Shown: piece by piece, positions 12,670 through 24,031 of the stretch
Numbering within the stretch: the stretch's first letter is position 1
How the letters are laid out: each line of letters opens with the position of its first letter
Source of the DNA: Trichothecium roseum
Lineage: Eukaryota > Ascomycota > Sordariomycetes > Hypocreales
Direction of reading: 5' to 3'
NCBI GenBank assembly: GCA_026184415.1
Contig: CM047945.1
Location: 372,001 to 436,000 of the forward strand
DNA: 64,000 nt
Program-made: the position numbers and the translations under genes
The notes under the pieces: generated by a model
Told to the model about the DNA's origin: nothing
Database searches by the model: none
Seen by the model: the letters and a program-made list of their open reading frames with translations, nothing else

Positions 12670-13652
12670 TTATCTGTAGGGAGAATCGGCGCGGATGACG
12701 GCGGCCAGCTCCGGCTCCCACTTGTCACCGTTGCTCAACAGCTTCTCTGCAAAACAAAGTCAGTATTTTTGGTCTTTTGTACTCAGGCGAAAGCCAGGGA
12801 TTCGGCAGTCGAGCTTTATGTATTTACCCTTGTTGTACAGCAGCTCCTCGCGCGTCTCGGTGGCGTACTCGGCGTTGGGGCTCTCGACGATGGCGTCGAC
12901 GGGGCACGACTCCTGGCAGAAGCCGCAGTAGATGCACTTGGTCATGTCGATGTCGTAGCGGGTGGTGCGGCGGGAGCCGTCGGCGCGCTCCTCGGCCTCG
13001 ATGGTGATGGCCTGGGCCGGGCAGATCTGGAAAAAAAAATATCAGACAGTGTCCGCCTGTGATTTTCGGTTCATCATGTCGAGCTTACAGCTTCGCAGAG
13101 CTTGCAGGCGATGCAGCGCTCTTCGCCAGAGGGGTATCGTCGGAGGGCGTGCTCGCCGCGGAATCGAGGACCGATAGGACCCTAGGTAATACCCTTGTCA
13201 ACATCCTTTTCCTTCTCCCCCTTCCCACCAGAACAACCAATTGACATCCCCCAATGCGCATACCTTTTCGAACGGGTAGAAAATCGTGTACCTATTTTCC
13301 AGACCGTCAACCCCCCAACATTCCTTCGTAGAGCCATTTTTTTTTGTGCATCGGGTCAAAAGACTTACGGCGGCCGGAAGAACTGCTCCAGCAAGACGTA
13401 CATGCCCCTCGCCATCTCGCTGAGCAGGAAGAACTTGCCCATCTTGTCCAGCGTGCTGTCCCGGTCCCAGTGCCACTCGACGCGCTTGCTCAGCCGGAAG
13501 TCCCGCGGCGGGGGGCCCCTGGGCGTGGCGTAGCCTCTCGTCTGCTGCTGTCTCTGGACCATTGCTCTGACGATGGCGGCCCGGGCGGCGCTACCCGGGG
13601 CGGATGCCGCGGTGCGCGCGAGCTGCTGGCTTACGAGCGACGTTGGTGCCAT
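12670..13652 (-). CDS. NADH:ubiquinone oxidoreductase 23-kDa Fe-S subunit (NDUFS8/TYKY)
   Basis: Five exons on the - strand: 13652-13369, 13291-13264, 13181-13089, 13026-12828 and 12746-12670, 226 aa. It contains two 4Fe-4S ferredoxin motifs, CIACKLCEAICP (Cys127/130/133/137) and CIYCGFCQESCP (Cys166/169/172/176). These bind clusters N6a and N6b in the peripheral arm of mitochondrial complex I, on the electron path to ubiquinone. The first ~40 residues are Arg/Ala/Ser-rich, a mitochondrial presequence. The conserved blocks GEHALRRYPSGEERC, ADGSRRTTRYDIDMTKC and EYATETREELLYNKEKLL are all restored by this splice model. Exon 2 is only 28 nt. All introns are GT-AG and every junction keeps the family alignment, so confidence is very high. 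Confidence 0.97.
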
Positions 13653-14371
13653 CTTGATTTTATTTTTTTCGCAAGGCCGGCGGATCGGTCTCGGTTTGAC
13701 GGGGGGGGGGGGGAGAGGGGAGGGGGGCAGGTGCCGGAGGGAGGAGAGACTTGTCGGGGGCTCGGGAGCTTTTGGATATGTGGTGGGTGGCGTCTTTGAC
13801 GTGATGGAGTTTCTCAAACCTGGCTGCGGGATTACAATTCTCGAGCCGTGATTGGCTGAAGCGCCCACCCGTGACTAATCACGTGTCCCCTTTACCTTTT
13901 ACACCAGATTTACTACTTCATAGATCATCATCTCATGTTATCGCCACTTGACAGAAACAGATATGCACATCATCGGAATTATTGGTAAAATGAATTTCTC
14001 TTGTGCGGACTTGGCCTGGTGCATGTTGCGCTGAGACGAATGAGTTTCTCGGAGGCATCTCCGCTCGTCGCTGATTCGCACTCATCTTAGGTACCGAAGG
14101 GTCTTTGGAAGTTTAGTTTTACAACGTAGATAGGACAATTGGTATCGGTTCTCGATTTAGTAGAATTTGTTTGAATATTGAATGATATTCATGTACTCTA
14201 ACGCCTCATTGCTGCATCTCTTTCGTTTCCATCATCCTAGCGCCGTGCTCCTGATATCTTCCCGAACAGAAATGGCAAATGGAAAATGGAAAATGCTCCG
14301 TCTATAACGCCGTGGCTTGCTGAAAATCAAGTAAAACAGTACCACCTTCTGAGATTTACACTGTTATCCTC
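13653..14371. other. Intergenic: complex I gene promoter and 3' flank of next gene
   Basis: Immediately upstream of the complex I start (gene strand) is a C/T-rich leader that includes a run of 13 G on the + strand (13701-13713). Sequences such as ATTGGCTG (CCAAT box on the gene strand) near 13850 and CACGTG-like TCACGTG near 13878 could be promoter elements. No gene is seen. Confidence 0.45.
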
Positions 14372-16137
14372 TCAGAAGCTCTTCTCCCAAGCTCCCCACC
14401 AGACCCCAACGTTGGCAGCCACCACGAGGTCCAGCATTTTCAGCCCATCATGGCCAATGATGAGCTTGCCCATCTTGGCCCTCTTTCCTCGGTTGCCGCC
14501 TCCAGCTTTTTCCTTGCCTAGGTTGACGTCGAATGGTGAGATATCATCATCGTCGTATTCGGATGAGTCGCTGCTTCTCCTCCAAAACTTGCCTAAATTG
14601 CCAATCTTGGGGATATCCAGTGTGCGGTCCAGATCGTCAGGTGCTGAGGGAGAGGAAGAGATGATTTCCGAGGACGGCAAGTTAAAACGTAACTCGCTCA
14701 CGACGCTGGATGGTGAGGTATTGGTCGACTGAGATCCCTGTTGATCAGCCACCAGAGGGTTAAAGGCCGAAGTATCCGTGTTGTGTAGGAAATGGTGCAA
14801 GCGAACACTGCGGCCAGCGTTGCCGGTACGGAACTCGCAACGACCACCCCAGGGACTCGAGAAGACGTAGCCTCGGGGTTTCAGTCCGGGGCCCGGTTGA
14901 GTAGTGGGTGCATCGGACGTCATCAAGTCTTGCAGGGCTGTGTCGAGACTCTGACCGCGCGAATGAGAATTATTGAGGTTGGTCCTGTTCTTGTCAAGCT
15001 TGTGAAACTTTTCCTTGAGATTCGACGCGAAAGACTTGGTGTACATCATGACGATCTGGCGAGAGAACATGCCTCCGTGTGCCTGGGTGCTCATTTGAGC
15101 GCCATCGTGCAGCTGAGTCGGAAAGTCGTCTCCTCCCCTTTGGGCCGGCATGCCACGGAACTTTGCGTAGCCTGACGTCTCGATGCAGACGTCAATGGGT
15201 GGCCTATTTGACGAAGGTATGATGGCTCCCTGAGGACTGCTATTTTCAATTTGGTGAGATTCGATGGTACCGATGTTCCATTGATTGCCCGAGCTTGGAT
15301 CCCGCCTGATGAGGCTCAGATTGAATGAGCCGGGCTGTTTTTTGGGGCTCGGCGAGCGGCTTTGTGGTGATACCACGGTGGCAGGTTGAGAGATGTACGA
15401 GGGTGGCGGGTTAATGGACGGATCACGCACGGAAAAGCTCTGTTCCTCGGATGCTTCTAACGAATACTCGGGAGGAGGACCTCGGGTCATGTCTGTTCCG
15501 GAAGTAGGAGGACGGACGTCTGCTGGCACATCGACTGTGGCCTGAGGCCTAACGGGCTTGCGACTGGGGAACCGAGTCGGGGGAGCAGCGGAAGGTTGCG
15601 AAGGCCCAGCTGCCATATCGGGTAAACCTATTCCTGAGTCTTCGAGAGGGACGGAGCCGGGCGAGAAATGCGGATTGGGCATGCCCCGGGGTGATGTGTA
15701 GTTCGGCTCGCTTGGAGGGCTTTCGGGAGTGACTGGTCTGCCAGCGCCAGCGATGGGTTTCCGCGGAATCGTGTAGATGGAGCGGGCATCATCCTCGCTC
15801 ACCCTTGACCTCAGCCTATCATCTTCCCCTTCATTATTCCTCCAAATAGTCGGCTCCTGTCCTCTGGTAGTGTCGAGATGCACGTAGTAGAGGCAGCTCG
15901 CAACATCTTCGGAGGTGACATTTTTGATCTGGGGCTTGAATGGGGAGAGGATTATGTCTAGTAAAGCCGGTTAGCAGAGCCTGTGTGACTTGAAGGGCCA
16001 GGGTACGTACCTCGAGTGCCGGGGACACGAGAAATGTACAGTGTCAAAGGCTCCTGGCGCTCCTCGTTTGGCTTGGTGGGGTACTGCGGCGGGTTGGCGG
16101 CAAGAAAGTTGAGCGAAGCTAAAGATCTGGCCTCCAT
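14372..16137 (-). CDS. Conserved filamentous-ascomycete protein of unknown function
   Basis: Two exons on the - strand: 16137-16011 and 15957-14372, 570 aa. The 53-nt intron (GTACGT donor, CTAAC branch site, TAG acceptor) splits the conserved head. That head (residues 1-75) reads smoothly across the splice and begins MEARSLASLNFLA, with a later segment LTLYISRVPGTRD. The middle (about 80-350) is Pro/Ser-rich and likely disordered. The tail has another conserved-looking block: a region around SPWGGRCEFRTG, an acidic Ser-rich patch, then a basic segment and a hydrophobic end (GLKMLDLVVAANVG). I recognise the family as widespread in ascomycetes but know no function. Its architecture of folded head, disordered middle and short folded tail suggests an adaptor, which is only inference. 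Confidence 0.85.
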
Positions 16138-18156
16138 GTCTAATTACGAATAACGAGAGAATAGTCGGCAATACGATGTGAGGAAGAGGTTTCCCAGTGC
16201 ACGAGTCTGGGGCCGAGGGTCTGATATAAAACTGATGGATCAGATCGGCAGGTTGGGTGAGACTGCGACGCCGTCACCGATATGAGCCAAGTCTAAGACC
16301 CGGGATGAGACGGTAAGGCAAAGACTTGATAAGACGGAGAGAGAAGAAAAAAGAAGGGCGACCTAGCACAAAGCTGGGGGAGAAGAGCCGGAACCCGAGG
16401 ATTCTCGCCTACCCACTCGGCTCAATAAATAGCGGGAGGAAAAGAGAGAACAAAAAGAAAGATGCCGAGGAAGGAGAAGGCATGGAGAAAAAAAAAGCAG
16501 CGGGAAACTTTATCGGGTTGCAAAGCATGAATGAAGTGCGTTGGCCTAAATGAGCTGTCAAACTGACGCGGCCAACGCTGGACCAGCCTCGAATTCTTTG
16601 ACCCCGTGCCCTTGCAGACCTGGCGCTAAGAAGGGAAAAAAAGAGAGGGAGGGGCTTGTTAGCGGTAATGCACAGGTTGATGAATGGTGATAGCGGTTGG
16701 GGGGTGTTTTGAGACAGAGCGGTACTTGGTGAGTGGTTGCCCAATTATTGGATAGCAAGGTTTATTGAAAAAGCCACCTTGAAGCTTCCGGTGCCAATGA
16801 GTTCCATCATTGTTGAGCCTGAAAGAGGGACCTGATGGACCCTGCAGATTTCGGCTACCTGACCAGTGACAGTGGGGAGAGGAGGCTTTTTTTTCTCTTT
16901 TTTTCCCCCTTGACTTGGGCAAGGTAGCTGCCCGGCGCTACGGTGTACTTAGGCTAGGGTCGAGTTGTCTTAGGGGGTCTTGTTGGGGAGACGTCACCGT
17001 GTGGCTGTGCAGCTCCAGCAGCTTTTGTTCCTGTGTCCTTCCAGCGATTATCAGCGTGCTGTCAACTGAGCACTACTATTATTGGGTCCCTTCAGGGCAT
17101 ATCGCCAGCCAACATCGGGGAGCAAGCTGTCGTAATTTCAGTACTTACGGACTGGCCACGGACCGCCGGACAACGGAACCCAGGGCTCGCATCATGTCCC
17201 CGACCAGCCTCCTCCCCCGCGGAGCCGCAAAAGGTAAAAGCTCTCCAACCTTCCGCGCATTTCTACTCCGTATCCAGGGACAAAAAAAAAGATGAGAAGA
17301 ATACTCAATGATTTGGTCTCTGCGTCTATTCCCGATTTTCTTCATCATATGACTCATCTCAGCCTTGTCAGGCATCTCGAGACCCTGATCAATTACGTTG
17401 GTCTGCTGAAGATCCCTCGCTGTTGTGGACGACGAGTCCTCGTCATCGAGTAAGAATATGACCGTTTGTCTTCCTTCCTCCTCCTCCTCCTCCAAAATAG
17501 CAACCGCCGTATTTGTCACCAACGGCCGAGTGAAGAATCATTACCCGCCACTCTGGATACACGCCCAAGGACAAGGTCGATTGATGGTAAAGTTGCAAGT
17601 ATCAATATCAAACTACCAACTACCACTACCAGTAGGTAGCAATTCACCAAGGACCACGCACGAGGTAGGGTAGTAGTCCGGGAAAACAAGGGCGGCCTAT
17701 CATGGTTTCGCTGGCTAAATATATCCATGCACCGGAGACAGCCAATAGGATGGACCTATGATGCCTATTTTGGAGAACTGGGCATCATAATAACACTTCC
17801 ACGCCATTCTACTTGGGCACACAAAAAAAACGACATCATCTTGGAAAGATACTCTAATAATCCGGAATTTGCCATTGAGTTTTTCTAATATCGAAAGTTT
17901 GGAGCCGCCAAACAACACAAACTTTGCTCTTAAAACAAACAGAAGGTGAAGAAAACCCACCGGCAACCACATTAGACTTCGTTCCCTTTTCCTTTTCCCT
18001 CGACAAGAGGGGGAAAAGACTCTTCCCTTTGACGGCTCCAGAATCGATCATGTTTCCCGCAATTAATACTTGGCTCCCCCCTTCATATCGTATTTCTTTA
18101 GCATCCTCCTCGGGCTTTCTTGCCTAGGTAGGTAGTAACATACTCCGTACAGGTGT
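16138..18156. other. Intergenic; one weak small-gene candidate inside
   Basis: Apart from the low-confidence gene at 16938-17195, I find no supported coding region. The left part is the purine-rich (on +) upstream leader of the preceding - strand gene. A TACTCCGTA motif lies at 17264-17272, and a TAGGTAGGTAG patch near 18124. Confidence 0.4.
16938..17195 (-). CDS. Possible small mitochondrial protein gene (weak)
   Basis: Possible two-exon gene on the - strand: 17195-17149 and 17058-16938, 55 aa. The first exon encodes an Arg/Ser/Ala-rich N terminus (MMRALGSVVRRSVASP) resembling a mitochondrial presequence and ends at a perfect GTAAGT donor. Splicing to a TTGACAG acceptor gives a hydrophilic tail ending in a TAG stop. 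I do not recognise a family, the intron lacks an obvious branch site, and the product is short. It is recorded because the donor and presequence-like exon coincide; it may be chance. Confidence 0.22.
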
Positions 18157-18526
18157 TCAGTTCCCCGCGCAGCCCCCGGTCGGCTCGCATCGCGTGTTGG
18201 TGGCCGTCACGTACTCGGTCCCGGCGCAGCCTCCAGGGCACCCCTGGTCGCATGACCAGCCCGTGTAGGCCGCCGCCACGTCCCGGGGGCACCCGCAGCC
18301 CGGGGTCACGGTCTTGATGGCCATGCACATGGGCCGCACGCAGGTGCTGCAGACCGAGGTGGTGTGCGTGATGGTAGGACAGGGTGGTGTGTTTTCGGCT
18401 CTGTACAGATGGTTTTTTTTTTCGACGGTCAGTGCTCGCTCAGCAGGGGAGAGTGGGGGTGGGGGAGAGGGTGGCGTACCCGACGAGGGAGACAAAGAAA
18501 AGGGCCAGGGTGGTGAGAGGCTGCAT
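18157..18526 (-). CDS. Small secreted cysteine-rich protein
   Basis: Two exons on the - strand: 18526-18480 and 18400-18157, 96 aa. The first exon supplies a clean signal peptide (MQPLTTLALFFVSLVG, cleavage near residue 17). The mature part of about 80 residues holds 11 cysteines, with CX2C, CGC and CX3C spacings, and no transmembrane segment. The intron (18479-18401) contains a long pyrimidine stretch on the gene strand and a TACAG acceptor. Reading through without splicing would lose the signal peptide. Size, secretion signal and Cys density fit the broad class of fungal small secreted Cys-rich proteins, which includes effectors and structural wall proteins. I cannot assign a fold: the pattern is not that of a hydrophobin, and the odd number of cysteines argues against a simple fully paired fold. 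Confidence 0.75.
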
Positions 18527-19822
18527 CTTTCGAGTTGTGGGTTAACAATGTTGTTTGTTGATGCTATCAACAAGCCGAGGTAGGTAAGTAGATAGATAGA
18601 TAGGTATGTAGGTATTATTAGAAAAAAAAGAGTACGAAGAATAGTATGATATTATATGGTAGCTTGGCAGATAAGTTTGTTGGCGAAAGCTTGCTTGCAC
18701 AAGAGATGCAAAGAAAACATCATCGAGCAGGGGCAAACATCACGCTTATATGTATACAGGTATGCTGCACAAAACAAACAATACCTTTCCTAGGTAAGCT
18801 CACTTTTTCAGCCGCTCTGAAGACGGTCACGTTTCTTCTTCTTCCTCTTCTTGCTCTTCTTCTGCGTAGGCATGTTTTCTTGTCCCTTTGCTACCCGAGA
18901 AATGGAAGATCAGGTAGAGCTGCCTGCATAACTTTCTCGTATTTTCCTGACCAAGGGAAAAGAAAACACATGCCATGTTGGACTAAAACAAACGTTCCGT
19001 CGTCAGTGGCTGAGTTGCAAAATCCCAACGCGGGGGACCTTTTTCCTCTCTCTCCCTCTCTATCTCTCATGTTACCCCCCTCAACAGAAAATTACTCCCC
19101 GGTGACGATGCAAGGAGAAAGAGAAACTCTATCGCCCCTCCTAACCTAACCTTGTGGCGTCGTCCGTACGGAATACATCTCTCACTATTGTTGCCAAGAA
19201 TAGAGAATTTTGCGGGGGAAGAAAAAAAAAAGAGGCGGGCTGTTTTTTTTTTTTGAGTTTTGACGGGGTACGGCGTATTTTTATTATTACTCAATGGCGT
19301 TTTGCCTTTTTCACCAACGAAGGCGTTGCTACAACTACCGCTCGTAGTGTGTGTGGCACGGGAGAGGAGGCCCTTTGTGCCAAACGTCCTTGGTGGGATG
19401 GTGCGGAAAGAGGGCCGAAGAGGGGGGAGGGGAGGGTAAACGGCTGAGCCGTTCGGAATGACGGCCGGGGAGACAAAGCCGGCGTTGCGATGAGCCGGTG
19501 AATACTAACATGTACGTACTGTACTCCGATTATATTCTCGTATTTCAGCTTCCCGGGGCTATGCGAAGGGCCGAGACTCGAGGTCGTCGCGAATGTCACA
19601 CATGTGGTCATAGACTTGTCTCGTGGGGGTTGGAGGAGTTTGATTGTGAATTTTACGGTGGAAGACTAAAAAGATTCAGCAAGGGGCTCGTCTCTTCCCC
19701 AGGTTTGCCCAGGGAGAAATAGAGTTGGAGATGTAGAGAGAGGAAGACGGGAAGAGAATGGAGAGAGGTCTGACATGTGACTGATATTTTGGTAGAAATG
19801 CTAGGTCTACAAATGCCGTCTT
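18527..19822. other. Intergenic region, no supported gene
   Basis: T-rich and purine-rich stretches alternate, and short frames occur on both strands without recognisable motifs. A GTCCGTACGGAATAC variant of the dispersed motif is at about 19163. Nothing else is interpretable. Confidence 0.45.
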
Positions 19823-20755
19823 TCAAGCCTGTGCCTTCTTCTCATCCACGATGCGCTGCACAACCTCGTCGAGGTCCTCGTCCTCGAGCCCCAGCAGCTC
19901 CATGGCGTAGCCGTCCTTCTTGGTCCAGTCGGCGTTGAGCGCGCCGAGTGCGAAGACGATGCCCTCGATGTAGTGCCAGTCGCCGGTGCCCTCGGGGCTG
20001 AGGTTGGACGACATGCGGTCCAGGTACGCCATGGCCTCGTCCCTCTTGACCGTCCACTTGGCCCCCGTGGCCTTCTCGACGCTGGCGAGCAGCCGGTTCT
20101 GGCTGGCGAGGAAGGACTGGACGAAGACGGTCTTGTTGGCCGTGACCTCGGGCCTCTCGAGGATCCTGACCGTGGCCTCGCCCACGCGCTTCAACGTGGA
20201 AGCCGAGGCGGGGGCCTCGCCGTCGTCCAGGATCAGCGCCTCCCTCTTGTCCAGGTCAAACTGCAGCAGCCCGTCGCGCAGCCCCCAGTCGAAGAAGTGC
20301 CCGCACACCAGCGCCGTCCAGCTGAACGAGTCCGGGAACTCGCGCGCCAGCTCCTCGCACCGCTCCCGCACGCGCGTCTTGTCCCGGTAGATCTTGAGCC
20401 GCTTGAGGGCCTCGGGGCTCGCGGCGTCGCAGCTGCCGAAGTCGGCGGGGATGAAGCGCCTGACCCCGGCGGCCGCGGCGGCGTAGGCCAGCCGGAGGTG
20501 GTGGTCGAGCCGGTTCGGCAGCGGGAACGCGGCGATGACGGCGTCCTGGCCCGCCAGGACTTCTTGCAGCGCCGGCAGGGCGAAGTCGGCGTCGACAAAG
20601 CGCGTCGTCAGGTTCGGATGCTCTTCGAGCTTCGAGGTGGACCCCTCGCGTAGGAGCGCCGTCACCGACAGGTTAGCCCCGAGGAGCGCGGGGAGGAGCT
20701 TCGAGCCCAGGTTGCCGTTGGCTCCGACGAGCGTGACTTTTGTGAGAGGCGCCAT
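19823..20755 (-). CDS. NmrA-like / isoflavone-reductase family protein
   Basis: Single exon, 310 aa. The N terminus carries a Rossmann fold with the dinucleotide-binding motif GANGNLGSKL (residues 10-19), as in NmrA and isoflavone or phenylcoumaran benzylic ether reductases (atypical short-chain dehydrogenases). The segment RRFIPADFGSC and the following helix match the family's substrate loop. The length is normal (about 300). Members either reduce small aromatic substrates with NADPH or act as redox-sensing regulators, and the sequence does not decide between these. The start is the first ATG; an upstream in-frame extension begins with a non-ATG codon. Third positions are very GC-rich, and the opposite strand is therefore open over most of the gene, which is a shadow. 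Confidence 0.92.
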   Translation of the reverse strand: MAPLTKVTLVGANGNLGSKLLPALLGANLSVTALLREGSTSKLEEHPNLTTRFVDADFALPALQEVLAGQDAVIAAFPLPNRLDHHLRLAYAAAAAGVRRFIPADFGSCDAASPEALKRLKIYRDKTRVRERCEELAREFPDSFSWTALVCGHFFDWGLRDGLLQFDLDKREALILDDGEAPASASTLKRVGEATVRILERPEVTANKTVFVQSFLASQNRLLASVEKATGAKWTVKRDEAMAYLDRMSSNLSPEGTGDWHYIEGIVFALGALNADWTKKDGYAMELLGLEDEDLDEVVQRIVDEKKAQA

Positions 20756-21159
20756 TTTTTCTCCTTTTTCTTTCTTCCTATCTTTTGGCAAAAAAAAAAA
20801 AGGTTCAGGTTATCGTGTTGGGGACGGTATTTGCTGAGGGCCGGTCGATGTCGAATGGCGGGGGAGGGGTCGAACGGAAAAAAAGGTTGGAGGGGTACCC
20901 GTGTTTTTCGTGCAAAAAAAAGTTGAATCCTTCCCCAATGCACGGAATACGTACTGTTGATAATAACAGCCCGGCAGGTGAGTAGAATACCTGAGCTCCA
21001 ATTCCGTCGAGTATTACTATCAGCAATCAAGCACTGAGTAAGATCTCCTGGATGGATGGAATATTTCGGCCAACCACGCCTAGCTTCGGTGCTGGTAGTG
21101 GAGTGAGCCATTAACCTGCTCGAAAAGTCCCGGGCGAGTAGACAAAGGGTCCAGAATCC

Positions 21160-21610
21160 AACAAGCTTATATTAATCTTACTAATTAACTTAAATATATA
21201 TATTAAGAAGAATTTAATATATTTCTTAGTACAGCACCGCTATTACTATTCATTCTAACAGCCTCATTTTGCTTCCGAGGATCCTATATACAAAACAAAA
21301 AGCTGACCTCTTATATTGTGTACATCCCAAATCGGCACAATCGATTGCCGCATATTGTCACACAAGTCCGAGAAGAATAACAGAACTCACCAAACCAATA
21401 GATGCTATATTTATCCGCTATTGCTCTTCTATTTTCTGTCTTATATCCCGGCTGTGTATAGCGTTTCGTCTATGGCCATTTACTATATGTCCTAGAAATC
21501 ATAGTAGGACCTAGCTGGTAGAAAGTCCACGAACCACGCGGTTATAAAAGTGAACAACTTCCCGGGCTGAGAGCAACCAGCCCTTCATGTTAAATTAAAA
21601 AAAAAATTAA
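21160..21610. repeat. AT-rich segment, possible RIP-mutated repeat relic
   Basis: Composition drops sharply to AT-rich, dominated by TTAATAT/ATATATAT steps, with no long frame on either strand. In ascomycetes such islands usually mark transposon relics hit by repeat-induced point mutation. I cannot see terminal repeats or a recognisable protein relic, so the origin is inferred from composition only. Confidence 0.35.
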
Positions 21611-21794
21611 CAAGCAATTATAGTCAGGATTAAACGAGGGCAACTTGTTGGGTTCATTCTCCTATAGACGATATACACGAATTCTATGGGGGAAAAATTG
21701 CACGTGTCAAGGGAACGGTCTCCCACGGGCTTCAACAGGTTTCAAGAAGAATAAACAGATGCAACTATCCAAAGAGCTCATTATAAAAAAAAAA

Positions 21795-21816
21795 GGGGGG
21801 GGGGGGGGGGGGGGGG
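21795..21816 (+). repeat. Poly(G) tract, 22 nt
   Basis: An uninterrupted run of 22 G follows a run of 10 A. A tract this long can form G-quadruplex structure and is prone to length error in sequencing. Confidence 0.9.
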
Positions 21817-22932
21817 AAACAACACCAAATACGAACAGAGACTAGCTGAGAGAAACAGTAGCATCATTCATACCCTCGTGATAATAGTAAGAGCAGTATA
21901 TACAGTCCGGTGCGCTGAATCAAGGTCTACAACCAAACATCTACGACAGAGAGCAGCCACTCCGCGTGCATATGGATACAGTCTTCCAGTCCTCATTAAT
22001 GCCCTCCTTCCCATGACGCATGTGGCTCAAAAGAGATGATAACACCATACAGAGCATGCCGAGGCAAGATGACCCTATTCATGTCGTCTACCAGGAACAC
22101 GAGCAACCGCAGCCCTCATCACCCAATTCCCCCATCTCTTCCTCACCTCTCTTACGCTCCGTGATATTTAATCAGCCGCAACTTTCATCTCTACCATTTG
22201 CTCCACGCTCGTCACCGATGCATAGCAGGTACCACAAAGCCTGCTAGGCAGGGGTTTTCTTCCGGTCAGAATAGACACCCGCACTTAGCCAGCTTCCACG
22301 CCGTAGAAACCCCAACCGCGAATGCATGCAGGGTCTCTTCCACTACCCAGGATCAACCTTGGCCATTGGTTCTCTGCCATGTATCTACCCCAGACCTAAA
22401 AGTAAATCACCGGTCCGCAATTGTGGGGATCCGGTCCGGAGCGAAGATGAAGCCGCAAAGGTGAACGGATGCATGGCTGAAGGTCCTTTGGTCTAGCGTT
22501 GCCCTTCCCCTCTCCCCTGGCGTAGGCGGCGCTTAGCGCTGGGATATCACGGTTGGTACGGGGTACATACAGTATTGATCAATCATCCACAGCAACTACG
22601 TTTTCCTACTCTATGCATGTCGCTGCTTTCACACATACCTTTCAGGAAGAGTGTACTTCTGGGCGAATGTCCAGTCTGTGGCAGCCAAGGCAGCATCGCT
22701 AAAATACTCTGCTATTTGGAGAGTTATATTGACAGGAAAGGAGAGCGCTTCACGTTGCGCAGCTATGTGTACGTGTGTTGTGGATGATGCAGAAAGACGC
22801 AGAAAGAAACTTAATCCCAATAGTCCAAGCAGAAACTCTGATCCCAATCGGATCGTCCAAAGAAAAACGCCAGTGCCATTTGTCGTGACTCGTCCAAGGA
22901 GCCCAAGGTGATATGCAGTGCGAGATTATGCT

Positions 22933-24031
22933 CTATACGACACGCTCGCTAGGCTCGTTAGATGCAATGATAGGAACGCCCAGACCGCGGTCTGGACTCT
23001 GTAGCACGAGTTGCTCGTGCCTCCGAGCCCTGAGGAACTCGGCAACACTCTTGATGAGAAGGAACCAGCCACCGATCATTAAAGCATACGAGAACCAACC
23101 TCCACCAGCCATATCACCGCTACCACCGCCTTCGGTTACATCCGACTCATCAAAGTTGTGAGAGTTCGGGTCCGGTGGAGCGGCGTAGCCATCTGGCCCG
23201 TCCATGGTCGGAGGGCCATCTTCAATCGCCGATTTCATGTCGAAGCCGTATCGAATAAGAGTAATTCCAAGACCGGCGCGAGAGCCGTTCTTTGCCGCGT
23301 GTGTTGAGTGAAGGAGATACGTGAGAAGGAACCCGACGAGTGGAAACATTATTGAAATGGTCGCGTTCCAGATGAAGGAAAAAGCAGACCCCACCGGTAG
23401 GCCATCGACGTAAACCTCATCAAAGCCACTCATGCCCGGAGCAAGAATTGTTGTCTCCCAGTAGGGAGGCGCCGCATCGGCAGCAGCCTGCTCGTACGTC
23501 TATAAACTTGTTAGTATTAATTTAGCCTGATTGAGAATGGCAGTACTCACGGGTGGTTGTTCCTCTTTTTCAGTCTCCGCCGTGCGCTCAGGTCGCGCGG
23601 ACATATTAGCAAACACACCATCGGTTGCGTTACCCCCACCCATAACTCGTCGCCCAGCTGCGGATTCTGCGGGCTGCACAACTGGTGGCGACACCGAACT
23701 TGTGGGAGTATGCGAGCTATCGGCAGGCGTGGAGTTCTGCCTCACGAGGCGCTGTCGGTCATCGGGCTCGTCATCGCTGGCGTCGTCATCATCGTCGTCG
23801 AAGGCATCGGCCAGAGTAGGGTCGACATTGTTGCGCCGTTGAGGCGAAGACGCTCGTGAATGAAATGATGGTGGTGGCGAACCGGGAACGGGCTGGCGCT
23901 GGGTCTGAAGGCGTTGTTGTCCAGGGTACTCAGCGTCATCTTCATCCTGAGCGTGTATCTATTTCTGGTTAATATATGTTTCTTCCAACTTTGAAGTCGT
24001 ATCATTTTACCCTTTCATAACCTCCAGCCAT
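22933..24031 (-). CDS. BSD2/NDFIP-family membrane adaptor for NEDD4-type ubiquitin ligase
   Basis: Three exons on the - strand: 24031-24011 (only 7 codons), 23958-23551 and 23499-22933, 331 aa. The N-terminal half is disordered, Ser/Pro-rich, with a poly-Asp patch. A PPTY motif (residues 142-145), created exactly by the second splice, precedes PPYW (154-157). In this family PY motifs recruit the WW domains of Rsp5/NEDD4 ligases. Next come the conserved membrane block around FPLVGFLLTYLLHSTHAAK and SRAGLGITLIRYG, and a last membrane helix (ALMIGGWFLLIKSVAEFL), giving three predicted spans. Yeast Bsd2 works in Golgi/endosomes to send metal transporters and misfolded membrane proteins to the vacuole. 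The same role is likely here. The gene is head to head with the UQCC2-like gene, 873 bp apart. Confidence 0.93.

Larger units (their letters stand above)
20756..22932. other. Gene-free region with AT-rich core and poly(G) tract
   Basis: This 2.2-kb gap has no supported gene. Positions 21160-21610 are distinctly AT-rich compared with the neighbours, with many TA steps. A run of 22 G follows at 21795-21816. The rest (21900-22900) has ordinary composition with short, unconvincing frames. Confidence 0.5.

Noticed and set aside
19973..20653. 226-codon + strand frame opposite the NmrA-like gene
   Set aside because: Antisense shadow produced by GC-rich third positions; no motif, while the - strand has a complete Rossmann-fold protein.
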